64,000 bases of DNA from Gammaproteobacteria bacterium (GTDB lineage: Bacteria > Pseudomonadota > Gammaproteobacteria > UBA6429 > Thiohalophilaceae): the NCBI GenBank assembly GCA_029880855.1, contig JAOUNS010000014.1, positions 1 to 64,000 of the forward strand. The letters are read 5' to 3'. Shown here piece by piece: positions 63,566 through 64,000 of this stretch (position 1 is its first letter; each line of letters starts with the position of its first letter). The position numbers were made by a program, and so were the translations under genes. The notes beneath the pieces were generated by a model. It saw only the letters and a list, made by a program, of their open reading frames with translations. It was not told the DNA's origin and ran no database searches.

Positions 63566-64000
63566 ATGGCCCTGATTACACTTCGCCAACTGCTGGATTA
63601 TGCCGCTGAAAACAGCTTCGGCATGCCGGCGTTCAACGTCAACAATATGGAACAGGTGCATGCCATTATGCAGGCAGCTGATGAAACCAACAGCCCTGTT
63701 ATTATGCAAGGTTCTGCCGGTGCCCGTTCCTATGCCGGTGAGCCCTTCCTGCGCCACCTGATCATTGCGGCGGAAGAAATGTATCCGCATATCCCCATTT
63801 GTATGCACCAGGACCACGGCTCTGCGCCGGGTGTGTGCATGCGCTCCATCCAGTCCGGTTTCACCTCCGTGATGATGGACGGCTCGCTGATGGAAGACAT
63901 GAAGACCCCGTCTTCTTTTGAATACAACGTCAATGTTACCCGTACCGTTGTCGACATGGCCCATTCCGGTGGTGTCTCTGTAGAAGGCGAACTGGGTTGC
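63566..64000 (+). CDS. fba: class II fructose-bisphosphate aldolase, cut by window end
   Basis: The first 145 codons are present. The product starts [30 protein letters not shown] and contains CMHQDHGS, with zinc-ligand histidines of the class II enzyme, and [19 protein letters not shown] precedes ATG 63566. It closes the visible tkt-gap-pgk-pyk-fba block. Confidence 0.95.
   Translation, partial: MALITLRQLLDYAAENSFGMPAFNVNNMEQVHAIMQAADETNSPVIMQGSAGARSYAGEPFLRHLIIAAEEMYPHIPICMHQDHGSAPGVCMRSIQSGFTSVMMDGSLMEDMKTPSSFEYNVNVTRTVVDMAHSGGVSVEGELGC

Overview
The window looks like chromosomal DNA from a gammaproteobacterium of moderate GC content. The support is the housekeeping content: signal peptidase lepB, Fpg/mutM, rsmE, metF, ahcY with an upstream SAH riboswitch, metK, and a tkt-gap-pgk-pyk-fba run of the kind common in autotrophic or sulfur-metabolising gammaproteobacteria. 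An EptA-type phosphoethanolamine transferase implies an outer membrane with lipid A. I cannot name the genus from sequence alone.

Layout. 0-7 kb: a MerR-like regulator with a VIT/VWA protein, lepB with a HAD hydrolase and a 56-residue membrane protein, a solute-binding-like protein without a signal peptide, and two small lipoproteins. 7-14 kb: a YCII protein, a CelD/FemAB-type acyltransferase, several small unknown proteins, a zinc-ribbon protein, and a secreted GH16-like lectin/glucanase-fold protein. 14.4-21 kb: an AT-rich accessory stretch. It holds a lipase-like effector fragment with a possible partner gene, small unknown proteins, a Cys-hydrolase-like protein, REP-like palindromes of the GGGGTCAG type, a 9-bp tandem repeat and a truncated zinc-ribbon ORF.

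21-29 kb: an AraC regulator, then a four-gene operon (tctC-tctB-tctA-PHP/DUF3604 protein) divergent from a Crp/Fnr regulator. It reads as uptake of an organic acid plus a metal-dependent hydrolase for the same or a related compound. 29-34 kb: a GldA/GldF/GldG-like ABC export system with a DUF4340 protein, followed in the same operon by mutM. 34-38 kb: a hydantoinase A/5-oxoprolinase-type protein, an unknown protein and a proline-rich lipoprotein.

38.3-48.7 kb: the most unusual region. Two intact genes and one broken gene carry the DUF4157 (eCIS core) domain with the same N-terminal leader motif. One encodes a 1417-residue protein with a coiled coil, a long hydrophobic block and a restriction-endonuclease-like C-terminus. 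The other ends in a zinc-metallopeptidase-like domain. Small genes that could be immunity or accessory factors lie between and after them. No contractile-tail genes are present in the window. A 140-bp element with 16-bp terminal inverted repeats lies at the upstream edge of this region.

48.8-64 kb: core metabolism. The S-adenosylmethionine cycle (metK, riboswitch-controlled ahcY, metF) is on the minus strand. The glycolysis/Calvin-cycle genes tkt, gap, pgk, pyk and fba (cut by the window end) are on the plus strand. Two families of short dispersed repeats recur between genes: GCAGAG-rich palindromes (four copies) and GTGACTTTC hairpins (two copies).
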